Of a DNA stretch of 64,000 bases, positions 8,847 through 18,558 are shown one piece after another. The stretch spans positions 91,059 to 155,058 of the forward strand of contig NZ_SOFL01000008.1 in assembly GCF_004402695.1 (NCBI RefSeq), read 5' to 3'. How positions within the stretch are numbered: the stretch's first letter is position 1; the number at the start of each line of letters is the position of its first letter. Origin of the DNA: Cryobacterium adonitolivorans. GTDB lineage: Bacteria; Actinomycetota; Actinomycetes; Actinomycetales; Microbacteriaceae. Made by a program: the position numbers and the translations under genes. Under the pieces are notes generated by a model that did no database searches, was not told the origin of the DNA, and was given only the letters and a program-made list of their open reading frames with translations.

Positions 8847-10505
8847 GTGAACAATGTCGTCGCTTGGCTTTGGGCCGCGCCGCGCCATTGGCGGTATGCG
8901 GCAATACTCGCGCTCCTGCTGATGGCCTACGGCCTCGGCCGTGCCTCTCTCGCGGCGCCGCCCTCGCAGACCGGCGTCGCTCACTGGTGGCCCGCCGCCG
9001 CCGCGGCCGTGCTCGCCATGTGCGTGGCCAGGGGCAGGGAACGCGTTGTGGTGGCGGCACTGGTTGCCGTGGTCGGCGTGGCCTCGAATCTCGGCGGCGG
9101 CCGGCCGCTGCCCGTGGCCATCGGATTCGGGCTGGCCAACGCCCTGGAGGCGATGGTGGTCACCGGCATCCTGGCCACCCGCGACGAACCCGCCCGGCTG
9201 CACACTGTGCGCGAGGTGCTCCGGTTCGCCATCGCGGCGGTGTGCGGTGCCGTGACGATCGGGGTCGTTGCGGCGGGCACCCTGGTCCTGTTCGAGAGTG
9301 CTGACTTCGGCACTGTGCTGCTCTCCGCCGTCCCCTCGCACGCGTTCGCGGTCTTCGTTCTCGTTCCGCTCGCCCTGGTGCAGAGCAGCCGGGGCCGGCC
9401 GGAGCGCCGCCTGGAGTTACTCATCCATGTGGGCGTGATGCTCCTGCTGCTCGGCGTGGCGTACGGGCCGGGCCGGTTGCTGCCGATCTCCTTCCTGATC
9501 CTGCCCCTGCTCACCTGGGCGGCGTTCAGGTTCGGCATCCGGATCGTGGCCTGGGAACTGTGCGGAACGGCGCTGGTCACGTCGGGTCTGACCACGATGG
9601 GGGTCGGCTACGTCACCTCCAGCCCGGGCACCACCATCGCTACGGCCGGGTCTTTCGTGCAAATCTTCCTGGTCACCTACGCCAGCTCGGTTCTGCTGCT
9701 GGCCGCCGAGCTTGCCCAGCGCGACGACGTCCTCACCCGGGAACGGGAGGCGGTGCACGCCCTGCGTGAGCTCAACCGGCAGAAGGACGATTTCGTCTCA
9801 TCGGTCAGCCACGAACTGCGCACCCCGATCACGAGCATCCTGGGCTTCGCCGAAGAGCTGGAGGACACCGCGCTCGACGCCGATCAGGCCCGGTTCACCC
9901 GGGTTATCGTGCGCAACTCGCACCGGCTGGCGCAGGTGGTGGAGGACCTGCTCGACCTCTCCAAGATGAGCACCCAGTCCGATGCCGACCAGGCCGAGCC
10001 CATCAACCTGGCGGCGCTGGTGGCCGAGTGCGTCGAGGAACTGGCCCCGCAGGCGCACGCCGCCGGGGTGAGCCTGACCGCCGAGTTCGGCGCCGGGCCG
10101 TTCGATATGCGCAGTTCCTCCGCCGACCTGCGCCGGGTGCTCACGAACCTGGTCTCAAACTCCGTCAAATTCACTCCCCCGCACGGCCAGGTTTGGGTCG
10201 GCTGCACCGCCGACGGCGACGGCCTGCTGCTCACCGTCAGCGACAACGGCGTCGGCATCCCTCCTCAGGACATCGAGCGGGTCTTCGACAGGTTCTTCAG
10301 GTCGGCGAGCGCCGAGTTGCTGGCGGGCACCGGGCTCGGGCTTCCCCTCACCAAGGGGCTCGTCGACAGGCTCGGCGGCACCATCGACCTGCAGTCCGAC
10401 GGCCGCGCCGGCACCCACGTCACCGTTGCCCTCCCCCGCGTCCCGCCGCAGGCCGCCGCCGCGGCCCCCGAGTCCGATTCGTCCGGCGCGCCAGCGCGAA
10501 TGTAG
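8847..10505 (+). CDS. Membrane sensor histidine kinase with MASE1-like domain
   Basis: A 552-residue sensor kinase. The first ~290 residues hold about eight hydrophobic helices resembling a MASE1 sensory domain. A short coiled linker leads to HisKA with the phospho-acceptor His in VSHELRTPITS, and an HATPase domain with N box (NLVSNSVKFT), G1 (DNGVGIP) and G2 (GTGLGL). The GTG at 8847 has a good ribosome-binding site (AGGGGGAG about 10 bases upstream); the frame stays open further upstream but that would overlap the divergent regulator. The ligand cannot be predicted. Likely partner: the receiver protein at 8353-8721. Confidence 0.85.
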   Translation: MNNVVAWLWAAPRHWRYAAILALLLMAYGLGRASLAAPPSQTGVAHWWPAAAAAVLAMCVARGRERVVVAALVAVVGVASNLGGGRPLPVAIGFGLANALEAMVVTGILATRDEPARLHTVREVLRFAIAAVCGAVTIGVVAAGTLVLFESADFGTVLLSAVPSHAFAVFVLVPLALVQSSRGRPERRLELLIHVGVMLLLLGVAYGPGRLLPISFLILPLLTWAAFRFGIRIVAWELCGTALVTSGLTTMGVGYVTSSPGTTIATAGSFVQIFLVTYASSVLLLAAELAQRDDVLTREREAVHALRELNRQKDDFVSSVSHELRTPITSILGFAEELEDTALDADQARFTRVIVRNSHRLAQVVEDLLDLSKMSTQSDADQAEPINLAALVAECVEELAPQAHAAGVSLTAEFGAGPFDMRSSSADLRRVLTNLVSNSVKFTPPHGQVWVGCTADGDGLLLTVSDNGVGIPPQDIERVFDRFFRSASAELLAGTGLGLPLTKGLVDRLGGTIDLQSDGRAGTHVTVALPRVPPQAAAAAPESDSSGAPARM

Positions 10506-10554
10506 GCTGCAACAGGCCGCCACAAGCGGCCGACCTCTTGTTCCTGAGCGTTAC

Positions 10555-10963
10555 CCCGTCCGCCCCAGACGACTGACCGCCGGCCGCCGCCGCACGCTGC
10601 TCTGGGTCACCGCGGGCATCGTGGTGTTCGGGTTCCTGTTCGTGCCGCTGCTGGGCGCCGGGTTCCCCGGCGTGATGATCTTCCTGATCCTCGGCTTCAC
10701 CCTGATGGGCATGACGTTCGGACCGATGGGCGCCCTGCTGCCCGAGCTGTTCCCCACCCAGGTGCGCTACACCGGCTCCGCGTTCGCCTACAACATGAGC
10801 TATCCTCGGCGCTGCCGTTGCCCCGTTTATCGCCGTGTGGCTGTGGACCCTCGGTGAGGGCAGCCCGTTCTGGGTCGGAATCTACCTCTCGGCGATGGGC
10901 CTGATCACCCTGGTGGCGCTGTACCTCAGCCGCGAGACCCGCGACCTCGACCTGGAGCGCTGA
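10555..10963 (+). pseudogene. 3' remnant of an MHS-type MFS transporter
   Basis: Only the last ~135 residues of a metabolite:H+ symporter-type major facilitator protein remain, beginning near RRRTLLWVTAGIVVFG and including GPMGALLPELFPTQVRYTG, a signature of the MHS subfamily. After AFAYNMS at about 10800 the frame shifts by one base; homology resumes in the next frame with ILGAAVAPFIAVWLW and ends at the TGA at 10961 after TRDLDLER. Both the missing 5' two-thirds and the frameshift mark it as a decayed gene. It follows the histidine kinase by about 50 bases. Confidence 0.85.
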
Positions 10964-10970
10964 CCCGGGC

Positions 10971-11022
10971 GCCCGTGTCAACGAGGGTTGACACGGGCAC
11001 AGGCTGTCAACTAGCGTTGACA
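10971..11022 (+). promoter_or_regulatory. Twin TGTCAAC-N4-GTTGACA operators over a leaderless promoter
   Basis: Operator 1 (10976-10993, arms perfect over 12 bp when extended to 10971-10998) and operator 2 (11005-11022) share TGTCAAC-N4-GTTGACA and are centred 29 bases apart. The right arm of operator 1 doubles as a perfect -35 (TTGACA, 10988-10993). An 18-base spacer leads to a TAGCGT -10 (11012-11017) inside operator 2, predicting a start at or next to the ATG at 11025. Binding would block both promoter elements. Autoregulation by the encoded HTH protein is an inference. Confidence 0.75.
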
Positions 11023-11024
11023 TC

Positions 11025-11240
11025 ATGTTGGATGACACCGGACGCACACTGATCGGCGACGCCGGCTCGGGTGACCCGTTCACCGCGCTGCGGGCGATCA
11101 AGGCGATGCGCGGAGAGCTTGACCGGGCCGAGGCCGTCGCCGTGCGGCGAGCACGAAACTCAAACTCCTCCTGGCAACTGATCGCCCTCGCGCTCGAGGT
11201 CTCCCGCCAGGCCGTGCACAAGAAGTACGGCCGCAGATAA
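11025..11240 (+). CDS. 71-residue helix-turn-helix protein, probable autoregulator
   Basis: A small basic protein whose C-terminal third reads as a helix-turn-helix (SSWQLIALALEVSRQAVHKK, about 48-67); the first part is an acidic/alpha-helical segment probably used for dimerisation or partner contact. It appears leaderless: the ATG lies 7 bases after a TAGCGT -10 box and no Shine-Dalgarno is present. Two identical inverted repeats cover its promoter. It lies 29 bases before an ABC exporter gene on the same strand, a possible target. No closer family name can be given from sequence alone. Confidence 0.8.
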   Translation: MLDDTGRTLIGDAGSGDPFTALRAIKAMRGELDRAEAVAVRRARNSNSSWQLIALALEVSRQAVHKKYGRR

Positions 11241-11269
11241 TCCGGGCCGGCGCCGGTTAAGCTCGACTG

Positions 11270-13207
11270 GTGAGTACGACTACCCCCGGCACAGCCTCGT
11301 CCGAGACCCCCGCACCGAAACCGCGTTCCCGGATGGGCCGTCGCAGCGCTCAAGCCGAGGGGCCGCGGGCATCCTTCAGCCAGCTGCTGCCCTACCTATC
11401 CGAACACAAGGCCGTGCTCAGCGTGGTCGTGGTGCTCAGCGTCCTCGGCGCCGCCGCGAGCCTGGCCCAGCCGTTGCTGGTGAGCCAGGTGATCACCCTC
11501 GTCGAGGCCGGCGATCCGCTGAACAACATCGTCACCGCGCTCGTCGCCCTCGTTGTGGTCTCCGCGCTGATCAGCGGCTACCAGCACTACCTGCTGCAGC
11601 GCACCGGCGAGGGCGTGGTGCTCTCCAGCCGCCGCCGGCTGATCGGGCGGATGCTGAACCTGCCGATCAGCCAGTTCGACGCCCGCCGCACGGGAGACCT
11701 GGTCTCCCGGGTCAGCTCGGACACCACCCTGCTGCGCGCCGTCCTCACCCAGGGCGCGGTCGAGGCCATCGGCGGGTCGCTCACTTTCATCGGGGCCATC
11801 ATCGCGATGCTCATCATCGACCCGGTGCTGCTCGGCCTGACGGTGCTCGTGATCGCCGTGTCGGTAGTCACCGTGGTGTTGCTGTCGCGGCGCATCCGCA
11901 CCGCCAGCCTGGCCGCGCAGACCAAGGTCGGCGACCTGGCCGCCAGCGTGGAACGGGCCATCAGCGCCGTACGCACGGTGCGCGCCGCCAACGCCACCGC
12001 CCGCGAGATCGCGGTGGTCGAAAAGGATGCCGAGGGCGCCTGGCAGATGGGCATCAAGGTCGCCAAGGTCTCGGCCTTGGTGGTGCCGATCGCCGGTATA
12101 GCCCTGCAGGTGTCGCTGCTGGTCGTGCTCGGCGTCGGCGGTTTCCGGGTGGCCGCCGAAAGCATCACCATCGCCGACCTGGTCTCGTTCATCCTGTTCC
12201 TGTTCATGATGATCATGCCGCTGGGCCAGTTCTTCGGCGCGATCACCTCGGTCAACTCGGCGCTTGGTGCGCTCGGCCGCATTCAGGAGATCATCGACCT
12301 GCCCAGCGAGGACCAGTTCGACCGCGACATCGCCCCGCTGGCCATTGTGGTAGGCGCCGCGAACGCCAGGGTCAACCCGGATGCGCCGGCGATCTCCTTC
12401 GAGGACGTGCGGTTCCACTACACCCCCACCGTGCTCGCCACGACGGATGCCGCCACCGGCGAGCAGCTCGCCACCGTGGACCCCGGCGCGGACGCGATCA
12501 CCTCGGCTGCCGCCCCCGCCCCTCAGACGCCGGTGCTGCGCGGGGTGTCGTTCAGCGCCCCGCGCGGCCTGCGCACCGCGTTGGTGGGGCCGTCCGGCGC
12601 CGGCAAGAGCACCATCCTCGCGCTGATCGAGCGGTTCTACGACGCCGACTCCGGCGTGGTGCGGCTCGGCGGCCTGGACATCCGGAGCCTGGACCGCACC
12701 GACCTGCGTGCGCAGATCGGTTACGTGGAGCAGGACGCGCCCGTGCTGGCCGGATCACTGCGTGACAACCTCACCCTCGCCACGCCGGACGCCACCGACG
12801 AGCAATGCGTGGCCGTGCTGCACGCCGTGAACCTCGGCGAAGTACTCGACCGTGACCCGGCCGGCCTCGGCGCGGCGGTCGGCGAGGACGGCGTCAAGCT
12901 TTCCGGCGGAGAACGCCAGCGCCTGGCGATCGCCAGGGCGCTGCTCGCGGCGCCGCCGATCCTGCTGCTGGACGAGTCCACATCGAGCCTGGACGGCATG
13001 AACGAACAGCTGATGCGCGAGGCCATCGACGCCGTGGCCGTGGACCGCACCCTCATCGTGATCGCGCACCGGTTGTCCACCGTGGTGGACTCGGACCAGA
13101 TCGTGGTCCTCGACCACGGCGAGGTCGTGGGCACCGGCACCCACTCCGAGCTGGTGCTTTCCACTCCGCTGTACCGCGACCTCGCCAAGCACCAGCTGTT
13201 GGTCTAA
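11270..13207 (+). CDS. ABC exporter, fused membrane and ATPase domains
   Basis: A half-size ABC exporter of 645 residues that would work as a dimer in the cytoplasmic membrane. Residues ~40-330 form the six-helix exporter domain; the ATPase has Walker A GPSGAGKST (about 440), signature LSGGERQ (about 543), Walker B ILLLDE (about 564) and the H-loop histidine in IAHRLS. Between the first ATPase strand (VRFHY, about 381) and PVLRGVSF (about 421) sits a ~40-residue Ala/Thr-rich insert unusual for the family. The GTG at 11270 follows a TAAGCT -10 box (11258-11263) by 6 bases, so a leaderless transcript is likely. Substrate unknown. Confidence 0.9.
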   Translation: MSTTTPGTASSETPAPKPRSRMGRRSAQAEGPRASFSQLLPYLSEHKAVLSVVVVLSVLGAAASLAQPLLVSQVITLVEAGDPLNNIVTALVALVVVSALISGYQHYLLQRTGEGVVLSSRRRLIGRMLNLPISQFDARRTGDLVSRVSSDTTLLRAVLTQGAVEAIGGSLTFIGAIIAMLIIDPVLLGLTVLVIAVSVVTVVLLSRRIRTASLAAQTKVGDLAASVERAISAVRTVRAANATAREIAVVEKDAEGAWQMGIKVAKVSALVVPIAGIALQVSLLVVLGVGGFRVAAESITIADLVSFILFLFMMIMPLGQFFGAITSVNSALGALGRIQEIIDLPSEDQFDRDIAPLAIVVGAANARVNPDAPAISFEDVRFHYTPTVLATTDAATGEQLATVDPGADAITSAAAPAPQTPVLRGVSFSAPRGLRTALVGPSGAGKSTILALIERFYDADSGVVRLGGLDIRSLDRTDLRAQIGYVEQDAPVLAGSLRDNLTLATPDATDEQCVAVLHAVNLGEVLDRDPAGLGAAVGEDGVKLSGGERQRLAIARALLAAPPILLLDESTSSLDGMNEQLMREAIDAVAVDRTLIVIAHRLSTVVDSDQIVVLDHGEVVGTGTHSELVLSTPLYRDLAKHQLLV

Positions 13208-13235
13208 CCAACACCCGCGAGCTGTTCGCCGAGAT

Positions 13236-13279
13236 GCCGCAAAAGGCCTCTCCCCGCGTCGCGAGGGGCCTTTTGCGGC
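13236..13279. terminator. Bidirectional terminator between ABC exporter and alpha-mannosidase
   Basis: Perfect 13-bp arms GCCGCAAAAGGCC (13236-13248) and GGCCTTTTGCGGC (13267-13279), with further pairing inside. It lies between the convergent 3' ends of the exporter (stop 13207) and the mannosidase (stop 13293), with A/T tracts inside the stem on both strands. Confidence 0.8.
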
Positions 13280-13292
13280 GAGTCGGGTGGGG

Positions 13293-16200
13293 TCAGCGGC
13301 GGATGAAGCGCAGCGTGACGATCTCGAACGGTCGCAGCGTCAGGGTCAGCGCGTGCGACTCCACCGGCAGCGGCGCCCCTGCGGCCAGTTCCACCCTGGG
13401 GTCGGCCAGCGGGCGCTCGAGCAGGTCGGTTTCGACCACCTCCGTCGCCTCGAAGTGCCGGATGAGCCGGGCCGTCGACCGGTTGCCGTGCGCTTCGTAG
13501 AGTCGCACGATCAGGTCGCCGCTCCGGTCCTCGGCGAGCTTGACCGCCTCGACCACTATGGCCGGGTTGTCGACCCGCAGCAGGGGCTCGATGGTCGCGT
13601 CGGCCACGCCGGTCACGGTGCGCAGCGGCAGGTTCAGCCGGTAGCCCTCGGCCACGGCCTCGGGGATGCCGGAGCCCACCCGGAGGGAGACCCGCAGTTC
13701 GTGCCGGCCCTGGTCGGCGGCGGGGTCGGGGAACACCGCAGCGCGCAGCAGCGACAGCCGCACCGTGGTCGCGGACCGGCCGGCACCATCCGGGGACCGG
13801 CTGATGTCATGCCCATAGGTGGAATCGTTACCCACGGCCACCCCGTAGCCGGGCTCGCCCACGTGCGCCCAGCGGTGCGCCACTGTCTCGAAGCGGGCGG
13901 CATCCCAGGACGTGTTGGTGTGCGTGGCCCGGAAGACGTGGCCGAACTGGATCTCCGAGGCGGCGCGATCGGCGTTCACGTCGAGCGGGAACGACAGCTT
14001 GAGCAGCTTCTGCCGTTCGTGCCAGTCTAGGTCGAGGTGCAGGTCCACCGCCGGCGACCCCGCCGACAGGGTGATGTCCTCGACCACGCGCGACGAACCG
14101 AAGACGCGGGTCACCCGCACGCCGACCCGTTCGGGCGAATCCAAGAACACCTCGACGGACTCGGCGGCAGTCAGGGCGATGGTGTGCCGTTTGTAGTGTT
14201 CATCGATGTCCCATGCGTCCCACTGGGTGGGAGTGTCGCGGTGCAGTTGCAGCAGGTTGCCCCGGGAACCCGCCGGCACCAGCTCGCGATGCGCCGCCAC
14301 GTCCCGCAGCGAGCTGAAGAGCCCGTTGGTGTCGATGGTGACGGCCACGAGTCCGTTGTCGAGCACAAGGCCCGCCGCCGTGCGGGTCAGGGTGACGTCG
14401 GGCTTCGGCGCTGCCGAATCGGGGCGGGCGGCATCCGCGCCCGCCAGCCCCGCGACGCCGTCGATGGCGTACGGACCCGCGTTGAGCAGCACGGTGGCGT
14501 CGCCGTCGAAGCACAGCTCTCGCACCGACGTCTCGATCAGCCCGGTCAGGGTGTCGGCGACGGTGGCGTAGTTGCGTTCGGCTTCCTGGTGCACCCAGGC
14601 GATGGACGAGCCGGGCAGGATGTCGTGGAACTGTTGCAGCAGCACGGTGTGCCAGGTCTGTTCGAGCAGGTCGTACGGGTACGCGGCCCCCGAACGCACG
14701 GCCGCTGTGGTCGCCCACAGTTCGGCCTCGCGCAGCAGGTGCTCGCTGCGGCGGTTGCCGCGTTTGGTGCGCGCCTGGGAGGTGTAGGTGCCCCGGTGGA
14801 ACTCGAGGTACAACTCGCCGAGCCACACCGGTGGCTCGGGGTACTCGGCCTCGGCAGCTTCGAAAAACCGGCGCGGGCTGGACAGCTCAACCGTCGGCGA
14901 GCCTTCCAGCGACTCGGTTCGGCGGGCGGCGGCGATCATCTCCGTGGTCGGTCCGCCGCCGCCGTCCCCCCAACCGAATGGAACGAGCGATGTGTTAGCC
15001 GTCCCCTTTTCGGCATACTGGTGCTCCGCTCGCGCCAGCTCCTCCCCCGACAACTCCGCGTTATACGTGTCGACGGGAGGGAAGTGTGTGAAAATCTGGG
15101 TGCCGTCGATGCCTTCCCACCGGAAGGTGTGGTGCGGCATCAGGTTGGTCTCGTTCCACGAGGTCTTCTGGGTCAGGAACCACCGCGAACCGGCCGCCGC
15201 CACGATCTGCGGCAACGCCGCCGAGTAGCCGAACGAATCGGGAAGCCATACCTCCAGCGGCTCGACGCCGAATTCCTCCATGAAGAAGCGTTTCCCGGCC
15301 ACGAATTGGCGGGCCAGGGCCTCCCCGCCGGGCATGTTGGTGTCCGACTCGACCCACATCCCGCCCACCGGCACGAAGGCGCCGGCCGCGACCTGCGCCT
15401 TGACCCGGGCGAACAGCTCCGGGTAGTGCTCCTTGAGCCACGCGTACTGCTGGGCGGATGAGGCGGCGAACGTGAAGTCGGGGTTCTGCTCGATCAGGGC
15501 CAGCACATTGGAGAAGGTGCGTGCCACCTTGCGCACGGTCTCACGCACCGGCCAGAGCCAGGCACTGTCGATGTGTGCGTGCCCCACGGCGTGCAGATGG
15601 TGAGCGCTGGCGTTTGCCGGCCGAGCGAGCACCCCGGCGAGCGCGGAGCGCCCGAGGGCTGCGGTGCCCGCGACATCGTCGGGGTCCACGACGTCGATGC
15701 TTCGTTCGAGAGCCCGCAGGAGCTCTGCCCGCCGCGCCAGACCCTTCGGCAGCTCGCGCATGAGACCCGTCAGGGTCCAGAAGTCCTGGAGGAGCTCCCA
15801 CACGGTCTGGTCCTTGAGGACGACGTCCACCTGCCGGAGTCGGTAGATCGGTGTGGCCCCGGCGGTGGCGGGGTCGCCCTGGTCGGTGGCGACGAAGGTG
15901 AAGCCGGAGGTGACATCCGGGTTGGCGGCCGCCTCGATGTAGAGGTCGATCTGCCCGCCGGGTCCCGTCGCCAGCGGGACGGAGCGGTTGCGGGGCTCGA
16001 CGGCCTTGAGGATGACGCCATCCGGCGACCAGACCAGGCCTTCCGCCTGGAACCCCGGGGTCGCTTTGCTGAAGCCGAGGTCGACCAGGAGTTCAACCCG
16101 CAGGGCGTCATCGACCGGCCACTCCGCCGGAACACTGCCGGTGATGTGCAACCAGGTCGTCCCCCACGGGCGTCCCCAGGCCCGGCCGGTGCCGAAGGGG

Positions 16201-16361
16201 CTGTAGTCCTGGCGGATGGCGTCGTCGAACGGCACGGGCTCTCCCGGCGCATCCCAGGATTCGATGGCCAGGGGCACGGCGGCCCGGTTGAGGGCGGGTC
16301 GGAGCCGTTCTCGAACGAATCGGCTGATCCGCAACTCCACGAGTGTGCTGTCATCGTGCAT
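13293..16361 (-). CDS. Alpha-mannosidase, glycoside hydrolase family 38
   Basis: A 1022-residue cytosolic glycosidase (no signal peptide) predicted to release alpha-linked mannose. GH38 hallmarks: the zinc site HAVGHAHIDSAWLWP at about residue 260, the catalytic nucleophile Asp in WVESDTNMPGGEALARQF at about 340, followed by the PDSFGYSAALPQI segment. A central alpha-helical domain and the large C-terminal beta-sandwich complete the family layout. The ATG at 16361 (MHDDSTL) is preferred over 16421 because homologues of this group start with a similar MHDD sequence; the ribosome-binding site is weak. It stands alone between a terminator and pckG. Confidence 0.92.
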   Translation of the reverse strand: MHDDSTLVELRISRFVRERLRPALNRAAVPLAIESWDAPGEPVPFDDAIRQDYSPFGTGRAWGRPWGTTWLHITGSVPAEWPVDDALRVELLVDLGFSKATPGFQAEGLVWSPDGVILKAVEPRNRSVPLATGPGGQIDLYIEAAANPDVTSGFTFVATDQGDPATAGATPIYRLRQVDVVLKDQTVWELLQDFWTLTGLMRELPKGLARRAELLRALERSIDVVDPDDVAGTAALGRSALAGVLARPANASAHHLHAVGHAHIDSAWLWPVRETVRKVARTFSNVLALIEQNPDFTFAASSAQQYAWLKEHYPELFARVKAQVAAGAFVPVGGMWVESDTNMPGGEALARQFVAGKRFFMEEFGVEPLEVWLPDSFGYSAALPQIVAAAGSRWFLTQKTSWNETNLMPHHTFRWEGIDGTQIFTHFPPVDTYNAELSGEELARAEHQYAEKGTANTSLVPFGWGDGGGGPTTEMIAAARRTESLEGSPTVELSSPRRFFEAAEAEYPEPPVWLGELYLEFHRGTYTSQARTKRGNRRSEHLLREAELWATTAAVRSGAAYPYDLLEQTWHTVLLQQFHDILPGSSIAWVHQEAERNYATVADTLTGLIETSVRELCFDGDATVLLNAGPYAIDGVAGLAGADAARPDSAAPKPDVTLTRTAAGLVLDNGLVAVTIDTNGLFSSLRDVAAHRELVPAGSRGNLLQLHRDTPTQWDAWDIDEHYKRHTIALTAAESVEVFLDSPERVGVRVTRVFGSSRVVEDITLSAGSPAVDLHLDLDWHERQKLLKLSFPLDVNADRAASEIQFGHVFRATHTNTSWDAARFETVAHRWAHVGEPGYGVAVGNDSTYGHDISRSPDGAGRSATTVRLSLLRAAVFPDPAADQGRHELRVSLRVGSGIPEAVAEGYRLNLPLRTVTGVADATIEPLLRVDNPAIVVEAVKLAEDRSGDLIVRLYEAHGNRSTARLIRHFEATEVVETDLLERPLADPRVELAAGAPLPVESHALTLTLRPFEIVTLRFIRR

Positions 16362-16523
16362 GACTGTGCCGGCTCTCTTCGTGCCGAGCCTGAGCATCGC
16401 CGTTTGAAACCACGGATCCACCTCATCGTCACCCTCGGAATGACGCCATCATATTCCGTCACCGGGCACGACGCTGTGAGCGCCGGGCGCAGGGCCGCCG
16501 CGCGCTAAGCGGGGCACGCGCCG

Positions 16524-18410
16524 CTAGGTTGCGAGGTGGTAGCGCAGGCTGGCGAGCTCGGACTGCAGGGCGGGCGGTACCCGGCTGCCGAATCGGGCGA
16601 AGAACTCCTCGGTGAGGTCGCACTCGGCCAGCCAGGACTCCGGGTCGATGCGGAACAGCTGCTCGAGGGCAGCCGGGGTCACGTCGAGGCCGTCGATGTT
16701 GATGGCCCCGTCCACCGGCATCCGCCCAATCGGGGTGTCGACGGCGTCGACGCTGCCCTCGACCCGGCGGATGATCCACTCGAGCACCCGGGAGTTCTCC
16801 CCGAACCCGGGCCAGAGGAAACTGCCGTCGTCGCCCTTGCGGAACCAGTTGACCTGGAAGATCGCGGGGGCCTTCGCGCCGAGGCCCCGGCCGACGCGCA
16901 GCCAGTGCGCCCAGTAGTCGGCCATGTTGTAGCCGCAGAACGGCAGCATCGCGAAGGGGTCGCGGCGCAGCTCCCCGACGGTGCCCTCGGCGGCGGCCGT
17001 CTTCTCCGAGGAGATGGTGGCGCCCATGAACACACCGTGCTTCCAGCTGCGCGCCTCGGCGACCAGGGGCACGTTGGTGGCGCGGCGGCCGCCGAACATG
17101 ATCGCGTCGATGGGCACACCCCCGATGTCTTCCCAGCTGTCGGCGATCGACGGGCACTGCGCCGCGGGCACGGTGAACCGGGAGTTGGGGTGTGCGGCAG
17201 GCCGGCCGCTGTCGGGCGTCCAGGAGTTGCCCTCCCAGTCGGTGAGGTGCGCGGGCGGGGTGTCTGTCAGGCCCTCCCACCACACATCGCCGTCGTCGCG
17301 GAGGGCGACGTTGGTGAAGATGGTGTTGCCCCACACCGTTTGCACGGCGGTGGGGTTGGTGGTCTCGCCGGTGCCAGGGGCCACGCCGAAGAACCCGGCC
17401 TCCGGGTTGATCGCCCAGAGCCGTCCGTCGTCGCCGGGGCGGAGCCAGGCGATGTCGTCACCGATGGTCTCCACGGTCCAGCCCGGGATGGTGGGCTTGA
17501 GCATCGACAGGTTGGTCTTGCCGCAAGCAGAGGGGAACGCGGCGGCCACGTGGTATGTGCCACCCTCGGGCGAGGTGACCTTGATCAGCAGCATGTGCTC
17601 GGCGAGCCAGCCCTCGTCGCGGGCCATGACCGACGCGATCCGTAGCGCGAACGACTTCTTCGACAGCAGGGCGTTGCCCCCGTAGCCGGAGCCGAACGAC
17701 CACACCTCGCGGTCCTCGGGGAACTGCACGATGTACTTGGTGTCGTTGCTGGGCCAGGTCACGTCGGCCCGGCGGATGCCCGCTCCGTCGATGAGCGGGA
17801 AGCCAACGCTGTGCACGGTACGCACCCACGGGGTGCCCGACTCGATCAGGCGGAGCACGGCAGCGCCCATCCGGGTCATGATGCCCATGTGCAGCACGAC
17901 GTAGGGCGAGTCGGTGATCTCCACGCCGAGCTGCGAGATGGGGCCGCCGAGCGGACCCATCGAGAACGGCACGACGTACATCGTGCGGCCGCGCATGCTG
18001 CCGGCGAAGACCCCGTCGAGCTCGACACGCATCTCGCCGGGTTCGGCCCAGTTGTTGGTTGGGCCGGCGTCCTCGCGCAGGGCGGAGCAGATGAAGGTGC
18101 GGTCCTCCACCCGGGCCACATCGGTCGGGCTGGTGCGGGCAAGGAAGCTGTTCGGCCGCCACTCCGGGTTCAGCCTGATGAGTTTGCCCTCGGCGACGAG
18201 CTGCTTGGACAGCCCGTCGGCCTCCTGCGCGGTGCCGGTGCACCAGACGATGGCGTCGGGCCGGGTGAGGCGGGCGATCTCGTCGACCCAGGCCTGCAGG
18301 GCGGGGTCGGTGCTGAAGGTCGGCGGGCCGGCGACGGTGGCCGCCGTGGTCTGGACGGCGTGGGCGGCATGGGCGCGGATGTCGCTGCGGACGGGGTGGG
18401 TGACGGTCAT
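16524..18410 (-). CDS. pckG: Phosphoenolpyruvate carboxykinase (GTP)
   Basis: Gluconeogenic enzyme converting oxaloacetate and GTP to PEP, CO2 and GDP. The 628-residue length matches the GTP-dependent family. The kinase loop with the reactive cysteine is [13 protein letters not shown] (about residue 290), with [22 protein letters not shown] earlier in the substrate region and GFFGVAPGT further on. Start ATG at 18410 has GAGGAAGG as ribosome-binding site. Divergent from a RamB/ScfR-type regulator across 148 bases, a pairing that makes sense because such regulators control acetate and gluconeogenic genes. Confidence 0.96.
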   Translation of the reverse strand: MTVTHPVRSDIRAHAAHAVQTTAATVAGPPTFSTDPALQAWVDEIARLTRPDAIVWCTGTAQEADGLSKQLVAEGKLIRLNPEWRPNSFLARTSPTDVARVEDRTFICSALREDAGPTNNWAEPGEMRVELDGVFAGSMRGRTMYVVPFSMGPLGGPISQLGVEITDSPYVVLHMGIMTRMGAAVLRLIESGTPWVRTVHSVGFPLIDGAGIRRADVTWPSNDTKYIVQFPEDREVWSFGSGYGGNALLSKKSFALRIASVMARDEGWLAEHMLLIKVTSPEGGTYHVAAAFPSACGKTNLSMLKPTIPGWTVETIGDDIAWLRPGDDGRLWAINPEAGFFGVAPGTGETTNPTAVQTVWGNTIFTNVALRDDGDVWWEGLTDTPPAHLTDWEGNSWTPDSGRPAAHPNSRFTVPAAQCPSIADSWEDIGGVPIDAIMFGGRRATNVPLVAEARSWKHGVFMGATISSEKTAAAEGTVGELRRDPFAMLPFCGYNMADYWAHWLRVGRGLGAKAPAIFQVNWFRKGDDGSFLWPGFGENSRVLEWIIRRVEGSVDAVDTPIGRMPVDGAINIDGLDVTPAALEQLFRIDPESWLAECDLTEEFFARFGSRVPPALQSELASLRYHLAT

Positions 18411-18558
18411 GGTCTGGCCTTCCTCAGGATGCGGGCGGGGCGGGAAGAGTGGGGCAGGAGCGCTAATTTCCTCCTGTGCACTAAGAATGCGACCGAATTC
18501 GGGCCAGAAACCGAAAAACAGGTGTTAAGAATCACCGTTCTTTACGTATGCTTAAGGA

